Source: Caldatribacterium sp051549785 | GTDB lineage: Bacteria > Atribacterota > Atribacteria > Atribacterales > Caldatribacteriaceae | Length of the DNA: 64,000 bases | Direction: 5' to 3' | Assembly: GCF_051549785.1 (NCBI RefSeq) | Contig: NZ_CP189974.1 | Coordinates: 248,001 to 312,000, forward strand | Notes under the pieces: model-generated | What the model saw: the letters and a program-made list of their open reading frames with translations, nothing else | Told to the model about the DNA's origin: nothing | Database searches by the model: none | Translations under genes and position numbers: made by a program | In this document: positions 9,098-18,851 of the stretch, in pieces | How the letters are laid out: each line of letters starts with the position of its first letter | How positions within the stretch are numbered: the first letter of the stretch is position 1

Positions 9098-10825
9098 GTG
9101 AAGAAACTCCTCTCCTATCTTCGGCCCTACTGGAAAGCAGTACTCCTTGCCCCTCTTCTCATGGTGGTTGAGGTCCTCTGCGATCTTGCCCAACCCGCCC
9201 TCCTTGCCCGGATCGTGGACCAGGGGATTGCCCGGGGGGATACTCAGCTGGTCCTCCACACCGGTGTCCTGATGGTCCTCGTCGCTCTTCTGGGCATGGG
9301 AGGGGGCATCGGCTGTACGGTGTTCGCAAGCTCCGCCAGCCAGAACTTCGGCAGGGACCTCCGGAGAGACCTCTTCAGGAAGATCCTTACTCTCTCCTGC
9401 GCTGATCTTGACCGCTTTTCCTGCGGGACACTCCTCACCCGCCTCACGAGCGACGTGACCCAGCTCCAGAATGCTGTTCTTGCCGCCCTGCGCATCGTCG
9501 TTCGGGCGCCACTCCTTTTCCTGGGGGGAACGGTAATGGCGGTGGTCATGGCTCCCCGCTTTGCGCCTTTCATCTTCACCGCCATTGCCCTTGAGGTCGC
9601 CGTTTTCTCTATCCTCTTCAAAAAGGGCGTCCCCCTCTTTGCCCGGGTTCAGGAGAAGATTGACCAGCTCAACACCATCATCCGGGAAAACCTTGCAGGA
9701 ATCAGGGTCATTCGTGCCTTCACGCAGGAGGCACGGGAAAAGGAGCGCTTCTTCAGGGCCTCGAGAGACCTCACCAAAGCCACAGTGCAGGCATTCCTCC
9801 CCATGGTGACCCTCCTGCCTCTTGTCCTCCTCATCATGAACCTGAGCATTGTCGCCGTCCTCTGGGTCGGAGGGCAATCAGTTATTGCAGGTCACATGGA
9901 GGTCGGGTCCATCATGGCGCTGACCAACTACGTTTTCCAGATCCTCTTTTCCCTCATGATGATCGGGCACATCCTGACCTCGGTGAGCCGGGCAAGCGCT
10001 TCGGGGAAACGGGTCATTGCCATCCTCGAGCAGGAAGCCACAATCCGCAACCCCCTCCTACCCGATACCACCCCGATCACCCGGGGCGAAGTGGTCTTCC
10101 GGGACGTCTCCTTCTCGTACCACAGCGAGCCGGTGCTTTCCGGAATTTCCTTCATCGCTCATCCCGGGGAGACCGTGGCCATCGTGGGCACGACAGGTGC
10201 AGGGAAATCGACACTGCTTTTCCTCATCATGCGCTTTTACGATCCCCTCTCCGGAGAGATTCTCATCGACGGCATCGACATCCGCACAAAAGACCTCAAG
10301 GTCCTGCGAAGCGCCATAAGCGCAGTCTTCCAGGAGCCGCTGCTCTTCTCGGGGACCATAGAGGACAACATCCGCCTGGGGAACGAGGGAGCATCGTTTG
10401 AGGAAGTGGTCGAAGTAGCCAAAATCGCCCAGATCCACGACTTCATCCTGAGCCTTCCCGAGGGGTACAGGACGCCTGTAGGTTTGCGGGGTGTCACCCT
10501 CTCAGGGGGGCAGAAACAGCGTCTGACCCTCGCCCGGGCCCTCCTGAGAAAACCGGTAATCCTCCTCCTTGACAACTGTACGAGCGCCGTGGACGCAGCC
10601 ACCGAAAAACGGATCTTCGAGGGACTCATGCGGTGGCGGTTCCCGTGCACCAAATTCATCGTTACCCAGCGCATCCCAGCGGTAACTCAGGCCGACCGCA
10701 TCCTTGTCCTTGACCAAGGACGACTCGTGGCCTCAGGAAAACATGAGGAGCTCCTTGAAATTTCCCCACTCTACCGGGAAATGTACGAGCTCCAGGCAGG
10801 AAGGGAGGAGGTCACCCATGTCTAA
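9098..10825 (+). CDS. Heterodimeric ABC exporter, subunit with degenerate ATP site (TM287-like)
   Basis: Starts at GTG 9098 after GAGGAGGG, giving 575 residues with six transmembrane helices then an ABC ATPase. Walker A is 'GTTGAGKST' (about residue 364) and the signature is 'LSGGQKQRL'. Two substitutions mark it as the degenerate half of a heterodimer: Walker B ends 'LLLDNCTSAVD', so the catalytic Glu is Asn, and the H-loop reads 'VTQRIP', so the switch His is Gln. The same pattern occurs in TM287 of Thermotoga. It overlaps the next gene by 8 bp. The complex probably exports hydrophobic compounds. Confidence 0.92.
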   Translation: MKKLLSYLRPYWKAVLLAPLLMVVEVLCDLAQPALLARIVDQGIARGDTQLVLHTGVLMVLVALLGMGGGIGCTVFASSASQNFGRDLRRDLFRKILTLSCADLDRFSCGTLLTRLTSDVTQLQNAVLAALRIVVRAPLLFLGGTVMAVVMAPRFAPFIFTAIALEVAVFSILFKKGVPLFARVQEKIDQLNTIIRENLAGIRVIRAFTQEAREKERFFRASRDLTKATVQAFLPMVTLLPLVLLIMNLSIVAVLWVGGQSVIAGHMEVGSIMALTNYVFQILFSLMMIGHILTSVSRASASGKRVIAILEQEATIRNPLLPDTTPITRGEVVFRDVSFSYHSEPVLSGISFIAHPGETVAIVGTTGAGKSTLLFLIMRFYDPLSGEILIDGIDIRTKDLKVLRSAISAVFQEPLLFSGTIEDNIRLGNEGASFEEVVEVAKIAQIHDFILSLPEGYRTPVGLRGVTLSGGQKQRLTLARALLRKPVILLLDNCTSAVDAATEKRIFEGLMRWRFPCTKFIVTQRIPAVTQADRILVLDQGRLVASGKHEELLEISPLYREMYELQAGREEVTHV

Positions 10826-12641
10826 ACCACCCTTTCCCGTGCTGCGGCGAGGACCGGGGTACGTTCCCGAACCCTTGGAGCGACCGGAGGATTTCTGGAA
10901 AACGCTCCGGAAGCTCTGGCAGTACCTGAGAACCCAAAAACTCAGGATCATCCTCATTGTTCTCTGCGTTGCCGCCGGGGCAATATGCACGCTTTCTGGG
11001 CCTTACCTCATCGGGAAAGCCATTGATGAGGCCATCCTTCCACGGAACCTCGTTACCCTCCTGAGGTACGCCCTGTTCCTTGTTGCGCTGTACCTTGGGG
11101 CGTCTCTGCTTGCGTTCTTCCAGGAACGCCTGGCGGTCGCTCTCTCCCAGGACGTGGCGCTTGTGCTTCGCAACGAAGCCTTCTCCTTCCTCCATGCCCT
11201 TCCTCTTCGCTTTTTCGATACCCACAACCACGGTGACATCATGAGCCGTCTCACAAACGACATCGACACCATCGGGAGCACCCTGGCAACGGTGGCCACC
11301 CAGACCATTGCGAGCTTTGTGACCCTTGCGGGCACGGTGGTGGTCATGTTCACCCTCCACCGGATGCTCGCTCTCGTTGCGCTTTCTGCCATTCCTCTGA
11401 CCCTCTGCGCGACACGCTTTGTGACCAGGAAAACACGGGAAACCTTTCTCGCCCAGCAGACGATCCTGGGCCAGCTCAACGGCATCCTCGAGGAAGACCT
11501 CACCGGGCTCAGGGTCCTCAAAGCCTTCATGCGGGAAGAGCGGGAATTCGCCAGATTCTCTTCGGTCAACGAGAACCTCGCCGCAGTGGGGGTCCGGGCG
11601 CAAATCTGCGCCGGCATCATGGGGCCGCTCATGAACGTCATCGGTAATCTGAACCTTGCGTTCCTTGCGGGGTTTGGAGGGTGGTTTGTCCTCAGGGGCG
11701 CAGCGAGCATCGGAACCATTGCGAGCTTCATCGCTTACTCCCGGCAGTTCATCCGACCCGTCAACGAACTCGCCATGCAACTCAACACGCTCCAGTCAGC
11801 CATGGCAAGCAACGAGCGGGTCTTCGCCCTCCTTGAGGAAACTCCAGAACCTCCCGACGCATCGAACGCCCTGGAACCCCAGGAAATCCGCGGGGCCGTG
11901 GAATTCCGAAACGTTACGTTCTCGTACCGGAAGGGCGTTCCCGTGCTCAAGAACGTGAGCTTCTCTGTGGAGCCGGGACAAGTTGTGGCGCTCGTTGGGC
12001 CGACCGGAGCAGGAAAGACCACCATCGTCAGCCTCCTTGCCCGCTTCTATGAGCCGGAAAGCGGTACCATCCTCATCGACGGCATGGACATCCGGAGGAT
12101 ACGACGGGAACGCCTGCGGTCACTCCTTGGCATCGTCCTTCAGGACACGTATCTCTTTGCTACCACCGTCCGGGAGAACATCCGCTACGGACGCCCGGGG
12201 GCTCAGGACAGTGAGGTCGAGGAGGCAGCACGTCTTGCCAACGCCGAGCACTTCATCCTGAGCCTCCCCGAGGGGTACGATACCGTCCTCTCCGACGGGG
12301 GAGAAAACCTGAGCCAGGGACAGCGCCAGCTCCTCGCCATCGCCCGTGCCTTCCTCGCGAACCCCGCAATCCTCGTTCTTGATGAAGCCACGAGTAACGT
12401 CGACACCCACACCGAGCGCCTCATCCAGGACGCAATGCTCCGCCTCATGCGAGGGCGGACGACCTTCATCATCGCCCACCGCCTGAGCACTATCCGTAAT
12501 GCCGACCTCATCCTTGTCGTGCGGGATGGGGAAATTGTGGAGAGAGGGACCCACAGGGAACTCCTAGAGAAAAAGGGATTCTACTCTTTCCTCTACCTGA
12601 GTCAGTTCGGAGAGGACACAGCACCGGTGGCAGCAGAATGA
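10818..12641 (+). CDS. Heterodimeric ABC exporter, catalytically competent subunit (TM288-like)
   Basis: ATG 10818 lies inside the end of the preceding subunit gene (8-bp overlap), giving 607 residues. An N-terminal extension ('RRGPGYVPEPLERP') precedes six membrane helices, as in TM288-type subunits. The ATPase domain has Walker A 'GPTGAGKTT' (about residue 394), signature 'LSQGQRQLL', Walker B 'LVLDEATSNVD' with the catalytic Glu, and 'IAHRLSTI' with the switch His. It pairs with the upstream subunit, which lacks these two residues. The pair forms the output of the MarR-controlled operon. Confidence 0.94.
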   Translation: MSKPPFPVLRRGPGYVPEPLERPEDFWKTLRKLWQYLRTQKLRIILIVLCVAAGAICTLSGPYLIGKAIDEAILPRNLVTLLRYALFLVALYLGASLLAFFQERLAVALSQDVALVLRNEAFSFLHALPLRFFDTHNHGDIMSRLTNDIDTIGSTLATVATQTIASFVTLAGTVVVMFTLHRMLALVALSAIPLTLCATRFVTRKTRETFLAQQTILGQLNGILEEDLTGLRVLKAFMREEREFARFSSVNENLAAVGVRAQICAGIMGPLMNVIGNLNLAFLAGFGGWFVLRGAASIGTIASFIAYSRQFIRPVNELAMQLNTLQSAMASNERVFALLEETPEPPDASNALEPQEIRGAVEFRNVTFSYRKGVPVLKNVSFSVEPGQVVALVGPTGAGKTTIVSLLARFYEPESGTILIDGMDIRRIRRERLRSLLGIVLQDTYLFATTVRENIRYGRPGAQDSEVEEAARLANAEHFILSLPEGYDTVLSDGGENLSQGQRQLLAIARAFLANPAILVLDEATSNVDTHTERLIQDAMLRLMRGRTTFIIAHRLSTIRNADLILVVRDGEIVERGTHRELLEKKGFYSFLYLSQFGEDTAPVAAE

Positions 12642-12733
12642 AATGTTATTTTTCTTGCATATTTGTGTTGCTTAAATAACACAAAAAGCGCAGGATTTCC
12701 TCTTTTTTCCAGAGAGATTTAGCCGGAGATTCG

Positions 12734-12774
12734 TTGACATAAGCGAGGCTACTTGATAAAATCTTTACCAAAAG
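12734..12774 (+). promoter_or_regulatory. Promoter of the first DeoR regulator with a shared 14-nt element
   Basis: TTGACA (12734-12739), 17-bp spacer, TAAAAT (12757-12762). Directly at and after the -10 lies ATCTTTACCAAAAG (12761-12774), which recurs exactly next to the -10 of the FucI-like gene on the other strand (22611-22624), followed in both by a TGTTACA/TGGTACA-like stretch. This suggests a common regulator, plausibly a DeoR protein encoded here. Upstream, at 12671-12688, GTGTT and AACAC form a small inverted repeat that could be a second half-site pair. Confidence 0.65.
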
Positions 12775-12817
12775 TGTTACATTGATGGCTTTTATTTTTG
12801 TTTTTGCGGGAGCAGTG

Positions 12818-13594
12818 ATGAAAAGAAAAGAACGACTCGACTACATAGGAAGGCAGTTGACCTTAAACGGCGTGGTGAGCATCAAAGAACTCGCAGAAAA
12901 GCTGGGCGTTTCCAGTATGACCATTCGCAGAGACCTCCGGAGACTCGCTGAAGAAGGTATCCTGAAGCTCATCCCTGGAGGCGCTGTGCTCAGAAGGGAA
13001 CCCAATCCCTTCGAGGAAAGGGAATACACGGTCACGAAAGCACAGCTACACATGACAAAGGAAAAGATTAAAATCTGCAAAAGAGCTGCCCTCCTCATCC
13101 AGGACGGGGATACCATCATTATCGACACCGGATCCACAACGGAACACCTTCCTGGTTTTATCCCTCCGGATCTGAACCTCACCATCATCTGCTACTGCCT
13201 GAACATCTTCCTGAACGTTTACAAGAACAGCAGGCACACCCGCATCGTCTTCCCCGGGGGGTACTTCCACGAAAACACCCTGATGTTCGAGAGCCCTGAG
13301 GGTATTTCCCTCATCCGGAAGATGAGGGCCAACAAGGCCTTCATATCGGCTGCCGGGGTCGACGAAAAGCTCGGTGTCACCTGCGCCAATTTCTATGAGG
13401 TGGAAACAAAAAGAGCCATCATCGAATCATCGGACGTCAAAATCCTCCTCGTCGATTCCACGAAGTTTGGAAAGGTTACTGCTGCGTATTTCGCCGACCT
13501 GAAGGAATTCGACATCGTCATCACCGATACCGGCATTCCCGAAAAATACGCCAGGCTCCTGAAAGAGCTGGGTATAAAGACGTATGTTGTGTGA
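12818..13594 (+). CDS. DeoR family transcriptional regulator (copy 1)
   Basis: A 258-residue DeoR-family sugar-phosphate-responsive repressor when started at ATG 12818 (GGGAG upstream). The earlier in-frame ATG at 12785 lies too close to the promoter and adds a hydrophobic stretch foreign to the family. The N-terminal HTH is 'SIKELAEKLGVSSMTIRRDL'. The C-terminal DeoR sensor domain has 'IIDTGSTTEHL', 'FPGGYFHENTLMF' and 'LLVDSTKFGKV'. It is very similar over its full length to the second DeoR protein at 24425-25201. It likely controls the transporter and dehydrogenase genes between them through the sites noted at 21069, 24244, 25371 and 29240. Confidence 0.92.
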   Translation: MKRKERLDYIGRQLTLNGVVSIKELAEKLGVSSMTIRRDLRRLAEEGILKLIPGGAVLRREPNPFEEREYTVTKAQLHMTKEKIKICKRAALLIQDGDTIIIDTGSTTEHLPGFIPPDLNLTIICYCLNIFLNVYKNSRHTRIVFPGGYFHENTLMFESPEGISLIRKMRANKAFISAAGVDEKLGVTCANFYEVETKRAIIESSDVKILLVDSTKFGKVTAAYFADLKEFDIVITDTGIPEKYARLLKELGIKTYVV

Positions 13595-13600
13595 GCCTCC

Positions 13601-16192
13601 TCAAACGGTAAACCGCCCCAGACCCTCCTTAAGCATCTCCGCCTTACGGGCCATGTTCGCAACGGTGGTCTCAATTTCCTGAAGTGCCGCATGCTGTTCC
13701 TCCGAAGAGGCGGCAACTTCCTGAGAGGCAGCGGCGTTTTCCTCAGAAATTGCGGCAACATTGCTCAACGCCAACGACATCTCTTCCACCATTTTCCGGA
13801 TGTTCTCCGTCCGGAGCTTGTTCTTCTCCGAAACGGTCATGACCTCCTGGACCAGTTCCGTGATACGTCGAGAAGAGTGTTCCACAAGGGCAAAGGACTG
13901 AGTAATGGTCTCCGTCTCATGGGTCACAATGTCATTTGCTCTGTAAATGTCCTCGAAGGCCAGCTGCGCCCTCTCCACAGCCCTGTTGCCCTCCTCAACC
14001 CTTCGGCGACTCTCCTCCACAGAGGACACCGCTTTCTCCACACCTCGCTGGACCTCCTGAATCAGGGTGGCAATTTTCTGAGCAGCCTGAGCCGACTCTT
14101 CGGCGAGCTTGCGCACTTCTTCGGCCACCACGGCAAAGCCTCGTCCGGCTTCTCCTGCTCGAGCCGCCTCAATCGCCGCATTGAGGGCGAGGAGATTGGT
14201 CTCCTCGGCAATGCCAGTGATGAGATCCGTGATGCTCCCGATTTCCCTGGAACTCTCCCCGAGCCTGCCTGCGATTTCCCTCACAGAAAAGACGGACTCC
14301 TCAATAGCCCGCATGGACTGCACCACGTCCTTGAGGATTGCCTGTCCCCTCTCAGAAGCGGAAAAGGCGGAATCCACAGCCCGTCTGACCTCTTCCAGGT
14401 TCCCCCCCACAAGGGCAACCTGCTCCTCAACCTTCCGCACTTCCTGCAGAGTCTCCGAAATCTTTTCCACCTGGGCGGCAATTTCCCCATCGATGGCTTG
14501 CGCTTCCGCCACGAGCTCTTCCATGCGCCGGGCAACACCGGCAAGACTCTGGCTCTGCTCTTCTGAACCACGGGCCACCTGAGCCACGGCCTGAGCCACC
14601 TGGCTTCCAAGGGTGAGGATTTCCTGGGAGGCACGATGCAGGTTCTCGGTTGCTGCAATCATCTCGCGGGCGACAGAGGAAACCTCAAGGAGAAAGCGGC
14701 GAAGAGCAGAAGAGGCCTGCCCGAGGGAAGAAAGCAGGTCCCCTATCTCATCCCTCCGGAGGTTCGTGATCTCCCCGGTCAGGTCACCCTGCTCGAGCCT
14801 TTTTGCAAAGGCAACACCCTGGCGAAGTGGCAACACGATACCCCGGGAAAGAACGGTACTGAGCACCAGCGCGATGACCACAATGGCCACGGCGACAAAG
14901 CGGAAAATCTGCGAAAACACCCTCTGCGTTCGCTCCATAGCGGCCACGCCTCGTACAAACAGCGAAAGAACCTCCTGATTCATCGCGTCCATGGCCTGCG
15001 TTAGGTCCTCTTCTACCCTCCGTATCTCTTCCATAGCAGTTGCAACCTGGGCCTCAAGAGAGGAAAGTTCTCCATCGATCTGTACGACTTCCTGCCACGA
15101 GGTCTCAAGGGGGCGGAAATGCTCCTCAAGGAAAGACTGTGCAGCCTGAGAAGCGTAGAGTTTCAAGAAATCGCCCTCAAAGAACCGTTTGACACTCCCC
15201 AGCACACTCTCGGTGAGCGTTCTGGCCCTCTCCTTGTCCTCTCCTCCCAGAAGGAGAAAGTTCTTCCGTTCACGATCGAAGAGGTTCAACCGTTCCACCC
15301 ATCTGTCAAGGCGCAATTCTTCAAGACCGTTCTGGAGCTCCTGGTAAGCCATGTTGAACTCCATGAATACGTCGCCTCTTTCCCCGGGTTCAAGCGTAAA
15401 CAGGGCCTGCACGAATTCCTCGCATTTCTCCTGGAAAGCGCCGAGTTTTGCAAGGAGACGATTCTTTACCTCCTCGGAGAACTCGGCTTCCTCGATGCTT
15501 CTTTTCAGGTCCTCAAGACGAGCACCCACACCTTTACGAATTTGCCCGTGGGGGTCACCGCAGAATGCGGCTTCAAAGAGGTTACGGTAGACCTCCCCAA
15601 GGGGTACAGCATATCCCTTGAGCTCTTCACCCACGTTTTTCACAAAGTCAAAAACCGAGGTTGAAAGCTTATCCGTGGCGACTGCCTTGTCATTTCGGGC
15701 ACGAAGCTTCACCAGGCGTTCCCGCCACATATCCCGCAGGTTTCGGGCCTTTTCGTCATAAGTGTTCTGGAGGCTCCAGAGTCTGTCGAGTTCCTCCGCA
15801 AGGACGGTTCCTTGAGGCAGAGGAGAAAGGGCATAGGAGAAGTTCTCTTTTTCCCAGAGCTCCCCATACCGGGAGAGGAATTCCTCCGAAGCACTCCCCA
15901 GACGGAAGGCTTCAAGGTACATTTTTGAGCGCTCACTCAGGGCAGTAAAAGCCGCTTCCATGGCCCCGAGGCGATCCGGATCCTCTTCAAGGAGATACGA
16001 GGAAAGCAGGGCATTCTCCTGAGAGACGATCCCCTTAAGACGCGACGTGGCAAGAAGGAGAGGGAAAGACTTCTCCACCTCCCCAAAAGACGTCTGCACC
16101 CTCTGGAAGGCAAAAAGCGCCATCACCCCGACCACACCGGCCAGGACTGCAAGGACGAAAAAGCCCAGATATATCCTTGTTCTCACAAGCAC
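13601..16192 (-). CDS. Methyl-accepting chemotaxis protein
   Basis: About 863 residues from GTG 16192 (AGAGGGG upstream; other in-frame starts at 16201 and 16246 are possible). A short cytoplasmic start and TM1 ('IYLGFFVLAVLAGVVGVMAL') precede a long, mostly helical sensor region of about 400 residues. TM2 follows ('AVAIVVIALVLSTVL'), then a HAMP segment and the signalling bundle, whose tip contains 'GIAEETNLLALNAAIEAARA'. The sensor is larger than a classical four-helix bundle and may be a double-helical-bundle type. The gene ends 7 bp from the convergent DeoR gene and lies just after livH, so it may respond to the transported substrate. No cheA, cheW or flagellar genes are in the window. 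Confidence 0.93.
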   Translation of the reverse strand: MLVRTRIYLGFFVLAVLAGVVGVMALFAFQRVQTSFGEVEKSFPLLLATSRLKGIVSQENALLSSYLLEEDPDRLGAMEAAFTALSERSKMYLEAFRLGSASEEFLSRYGELWEKENFSYALSPLPQGTVLAEELDRLWSLQNTYDEKARNLRDMWRERLVKLRARNDKAVATDKLSTSVFDFVKNVGEELKGYAVPLGEVYRNLFEAAFCGDPHGQIRKGVGARLEDLKRSIEEAEFSEEVKNRLLAKLGAFQEKCEEFVQALFTLEPGERGDVFMEFNMAYQELQNGLEELRLDRWVERLNLFDRERKNFLLLGGEDKERARTLTESVLGSVKRFFEGDFLKLYASQAAQSFLEEHFRPLETSWQEVVQIDGELSSLEAQVATAMEEIRRVEEDLTQAMDAMNQEVLSLFVRGVAAMERTQRVFSQIFRFVAVAIVVIALVLSTVLSRGIVLPLRQGVAFAKRLEQGDLTGEITNLRRDEIGDLLSSLGQASSALRRFLLEVSSVAREMIAATENLHRASQEILTLGSQVAQAVAQVARGSEEQSQSLAGVARRMEELVAEAQAIDGEIAAQVEKISETLQEVRKVEEQVALVGGNLEEVRRAVDSAFSASERGQAILKDVVQSMRAIEESVFSVREIAGRLGESSREIGSITDLITGIAEETNLLALNAAIEAARAGEAGRGFAVVAEEVRKLAEESAQAAQKIATLIQEVQRGVEKAVSSVEESRRRVEEGNRAVERAQLAFEDIYRANDIVTHETETITQSFALVEHSSRRITELVQEVMTVSEKNKLRTENIRKMVEEMSLALSNVAAISEENAAASQEVAASSEEQHAALQEIETTVANMARKAEMLKEGLGRFTV

Positions 16193-16247
16193 AAGGATCA
16201 CCCCTCTTTGTGGGTTTTCTCTCAGGGCCCAGGAGCGCAAACCCAAG

Positions 16248-17081
16248 CTACGCTTCTATCGGCCGTGCAAGGAGAACGGCTGCCATGGCGATGAAGGCAA
16301 CAATCTCAGATCCCGCCGGCCAGTAACGACCGGTAATGGAGATAAGCATACCAAGGGCAAAGGAAGCGAGAAACGTCCCCCGGAGATTCCCAAGACCACC
16401 AGTGAGCACCACCGCAAAACAGAGGAGGAGGATGTGCGAGCCCATGTAGGGATGCACGGCAGTAATGGGGGCGTAGAGCACTCCACCAAGGGCCGCAAGA
16501 GCGCTGCCCAGAACAAAAGCCAGGGAGAAGTACTTCTCCACACCAATCCCAAGACAGCGCACCCCTTCCCGGTTGTCTAAGGCGGCCACGATAATCTTCC
16601 CCACCATGGTTTTCCTCATGAAGAGTTCAAGCCCGAAGAACACCACAATTGCCAGCAGCACAACCAGAATACGGTACGTGGGGAAAACAAAACCCAGGAT
16701 GTCCACCGTCTTCCCCAGGGGATCGCTGACGGGTTTCGGGAAAACCCCCCACAGCCATTTCACGATGTCCACGCCGATGAGGAATACTGCGTAGGTGGCG
16801 ATGAAGGTGTAATCCAGCGATTCCCCATAGAGACGGCGAATCACAAACCGTTCAATACCGTATCCCGCTAAAGCAGCAACAGCAACTCCCACCGCACCGC
16901 CCCAGAAAAACGGCACACCCAGACTCCTGATTGAGGCTATCAGGAGATACGCTCCGAGGGTATAGGTGATGGTGTGAGCGAAATTGATCACCCTCATGGT
17001 CCCAAACGTGAGGGAAAAACCGACGGAAATGAGGTACAACACCGCCCCAACAGTCAACCCGTACATGATGGCGTAGATCAT
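16248..17081 (-). CDS. livH: Branched-chain-type ABC transporter permease LivH
   Basis: A 277-residue, very hydrophobic inner-membrane permease of the LivH family, with about eight membrane segments. It carries the 'GMLISITGRYWPAG' end and the 'ALDNREGVRCLGIGVEKYF' cytoplasmic loop (the EAA-like coupling motif). It overlaps livM by 4 bp (ATGA). It forms a heterodimeric channel with LivM, fed by the binding protein at 19699-20946. Homologs transport branched-chain amino acids, but also urea, amides and aromatic acids. Here the neighbours are sugar/polyol enzymes, so the substrate is open. Confidence 0.92.
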   Translation of the reverse strand: MIYAIMYGLTVGAVLYLISVGFSLTFGTMRVINFAHTITYTLGAYLLIASIRSLGVPFFWGGAVGVAVAALAGYGIERFVIRRLYGESLDYTFIATYAVFLIGVDIVKWLWGVFPKPVSDPLGKTVDILGFVFPTYRILVVLLAIVVFFGLELFMRKTMVGKIIVAALDNREGVRCLGIGVEKYFSLAFVLGSALAALGGVLYAPITAVHPYMGSHILLLCFAVVLTGGLGNLRGTFLASFALGMLISITGRYWPAGSEIVAFIAMAAVLLARPIEA

Positions 17082-18130
17082 CGGGACATCCCTTCCTTCG
17101 AAGAGCCTGATTTTGCGCGAGCAGCAAGCCCTGAATACAGGGCTTCAAGCCCACCCCAGATGCCACCCCGAAACCTGAAGACGATAAGAAGAAGCGCCAC
17201 CCCAAGGAAGAACTCCCAGCGCTGGAAGTACACCGGAAGGAGGTTGGTGATGAGCATGTAAATGATGCCTCCAAGAAGGGCGCCATAGAGCCGTCCTGAG
17301 CCCCCAAGAAGACAGGCAAAAACAATACCAGCATTGGCGTGAACGTCCAGCGTATTGGGGTTCACATAGCCATAGTTCAGGGCCGTGAGTGTCCCACCGA
17401 ATCCGGCCACGGTGGCGGCCACAACGAAGGTCACCCACTTGTAAAACTGGGTGTTGTACCCCAGAAATCTGACACGTCTCTCGTCTTCCTTGATGGAACG
17501 CAGAAGCACCCCATAGGAGGAAGAGGTGAATATCCGAAGAAGGAGAAAGACCAAAAGCAGAGAAGCCAGAACGAACCAGAAACGAAAGGCGGGATTCCGG
17601 AAATTCACGTACCAGAAACTCAGATTGCGGATGCTGAGGCCATTCTCTCCCCCCGTGATGTCCTTGAGAGGGGACATAACGAGGAACCACCCTACCCGGT
17701 TAAAGGCCAGATTCGCCAAAGCAAAAGCGGCCCCGGCAACCCTCACGGTAATAGCCCCAACAGCCATCCCTGCAAGGCACGCTGCCACAACCCCAAGCAC
17801 AATGGCCAGGAGAGGGTTGGTGGTCAGGTACCGAAGTGCAAGGCCCACGGTGTAGGCACCGACCCCAACGTAGAGGAGATGCCCAAAGGAAAGCCTCCCC
17901 ATATACCCGTAGAGGAGGTCAAAAGAGAGCACAATGATGCAGAAGATGGCAAAGTCCGTTGCCCGATGTGCTCCAAGAAACGGCACCAGAATGAGGAAAA
18001 CGACACCGATGAGAATGAGCTCCAGGGCTTTTTGTCCCACCCCCGCCTGGGTCAGCTGCTTCCCCACTGCGACGAAGGTCTTCTCCAGAACCAGGCCCCG
18101 TTCCTTCACCACATTGCCCATGACCTTCAA
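17078..18130 (-). CDS. livM: Branched-chain-type ABC transporter permease LivM
   Basis: A 350-residue LivM-family permease with about nine to ten hydrophobic segments. It includes 'YGYMGRLSFGHLLYVGVGAY' (the family's GxxSFGHAxFxGxGAY region) and 'LLRSIKEDERRVRFLGYNTQFYK', the coupling loop contacting the ATPases. It starts at an ATG 7 bp after the livF stop, inside the order livG-livF-livM-livH. The N-terminus carries an extra hydrophilic segment of about 35 residues. Confidence 0.92.
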   Translation of the reverse strand: MKVMGNVVKERGLVLEKTFVAVGKQLTQAGVGQKALELILIGVVFLILVPFLGAHRATDFAIFCIIVLSFDLLYGYMGRLSFGHLLYVGVGAYTVGLALRYLTTNPLLAIVLGVVAACLAGMAVGAITVRVAGAAFALANLAFNRVGWFLVMSPLKDITGGENGLSIRNLSFWYVNFRNPAFRFWFVLASLLLVFLLLRIFTSSSYGVLLRSIKEDERRVRFLGYNTQFYKWVTFVVAATVAGFGGTLTALNYGYVNPNTLDVHANAGIVFACLLGGSGRLYGALLGGIIYMLITNLLPVYFQRWEFFLGVALLLIVFRFRGGIWGGLEALYSGLAARAKSGSSKEGMSR

Positions 18131-18137
18131 ACCCCTT

Positions 18138-18827
18138 TCATAGAGCCTTCTCTAGGAGGCTGGTATTGCAGATTTCTGAAGTGTCGTCCAAAACCTGGGT
18201 AACCTTTCCTTCCTTGAGCACCACAACCCGATCGGCCAGCTGGCTCACCAGAGGAAGGTTTTGCTCCACAACAACCGCCGAAAGTCTACCCTTGAGGTGT
18301 TTCAGAATCCTTGCGATTTCGTTGATGACGATGGCAGCCAGACCCTGTGTGGGTTCATCAACAAGAAGAAGCTTCGGATTGCCAATCATTGCCTGCCCAA
18401 CGAGGAGAATCTGCCGCTGCCCACCACTCAGCTGACCGGCCTTCAAGTTCAGAAAATCCTTCATCTTTGGGTAAATCTCAAGCACCTTATCCAGTGCCTG
18501 TGAAAGAGGTTCACCACTGGAATACGCGGCAATCTCGATGTTTTCCCGAACAGTGAGGGAACTGAAGACCTTTTTATCCTGGGTAACGTAGCGGATACCC
18601 CGGTGGTAGAGCTGTTCCGGTGGTAAGCCCGTGATGTCTCCGCCATCAAAGTATATGGAGCCCTTTAAGGGGCGGAGGAGTCCCATAATGGTTCTGAGCA
18701 GCGTCGTTTTCCCCGCGCCATTTCTCCCCACCACAAAGAGCATTTTCCCTTCCTCAAGGTCAAGCGAGACATCATGGAGCACCTTTGCATGACCGTAGGC
18801 AACGTCTATGCCTGCTACCTGAAGCAT
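18138..18827 (-). CDS. livF: Branched-chain-type ABC transporter ATPase LivF
   Basis: A 229-residue ABC ATPase, the usual size for LivF. Walker A is 'GRNGAGKTTLL', Q-loop 'RYVTQDKKVFSSLTVRENIE', signature 'LSGGQRQIL' and Walker B 'LLLVDEPTQGL', followed by 'VVVEQNLPL' with Gln in place of the usual switch His, as is normal for LivF proteins. It energises the LivHM permease together with LivG. The gap to livG is 24 bp. Confidence 0.94.
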   Translation of the reverse strand: MLQVAGIDVAYGHAKVLHDVSLDLEEGKMLFVVGRNGAGKTTLLRTIMGLLRPLKGSIYFDGGDITGLPPEQLYHRGIRYVTQDKKVFSSLTVRENIEIAAYSSGEPLSQALDKVLEIYPKMKDFLNLKAGQLSGGQRQILLVGQAMIGNPKLLLVDEPTQGLAAIVINEIARILKHLKGRLSAVVVEQNLPLVSQLADRVVVLKEGKVTQVLDDTSEICNTSLLEKAL

Positions 18828-18851
18828 ACCCCTACCCCTTTCTCCAGAACG

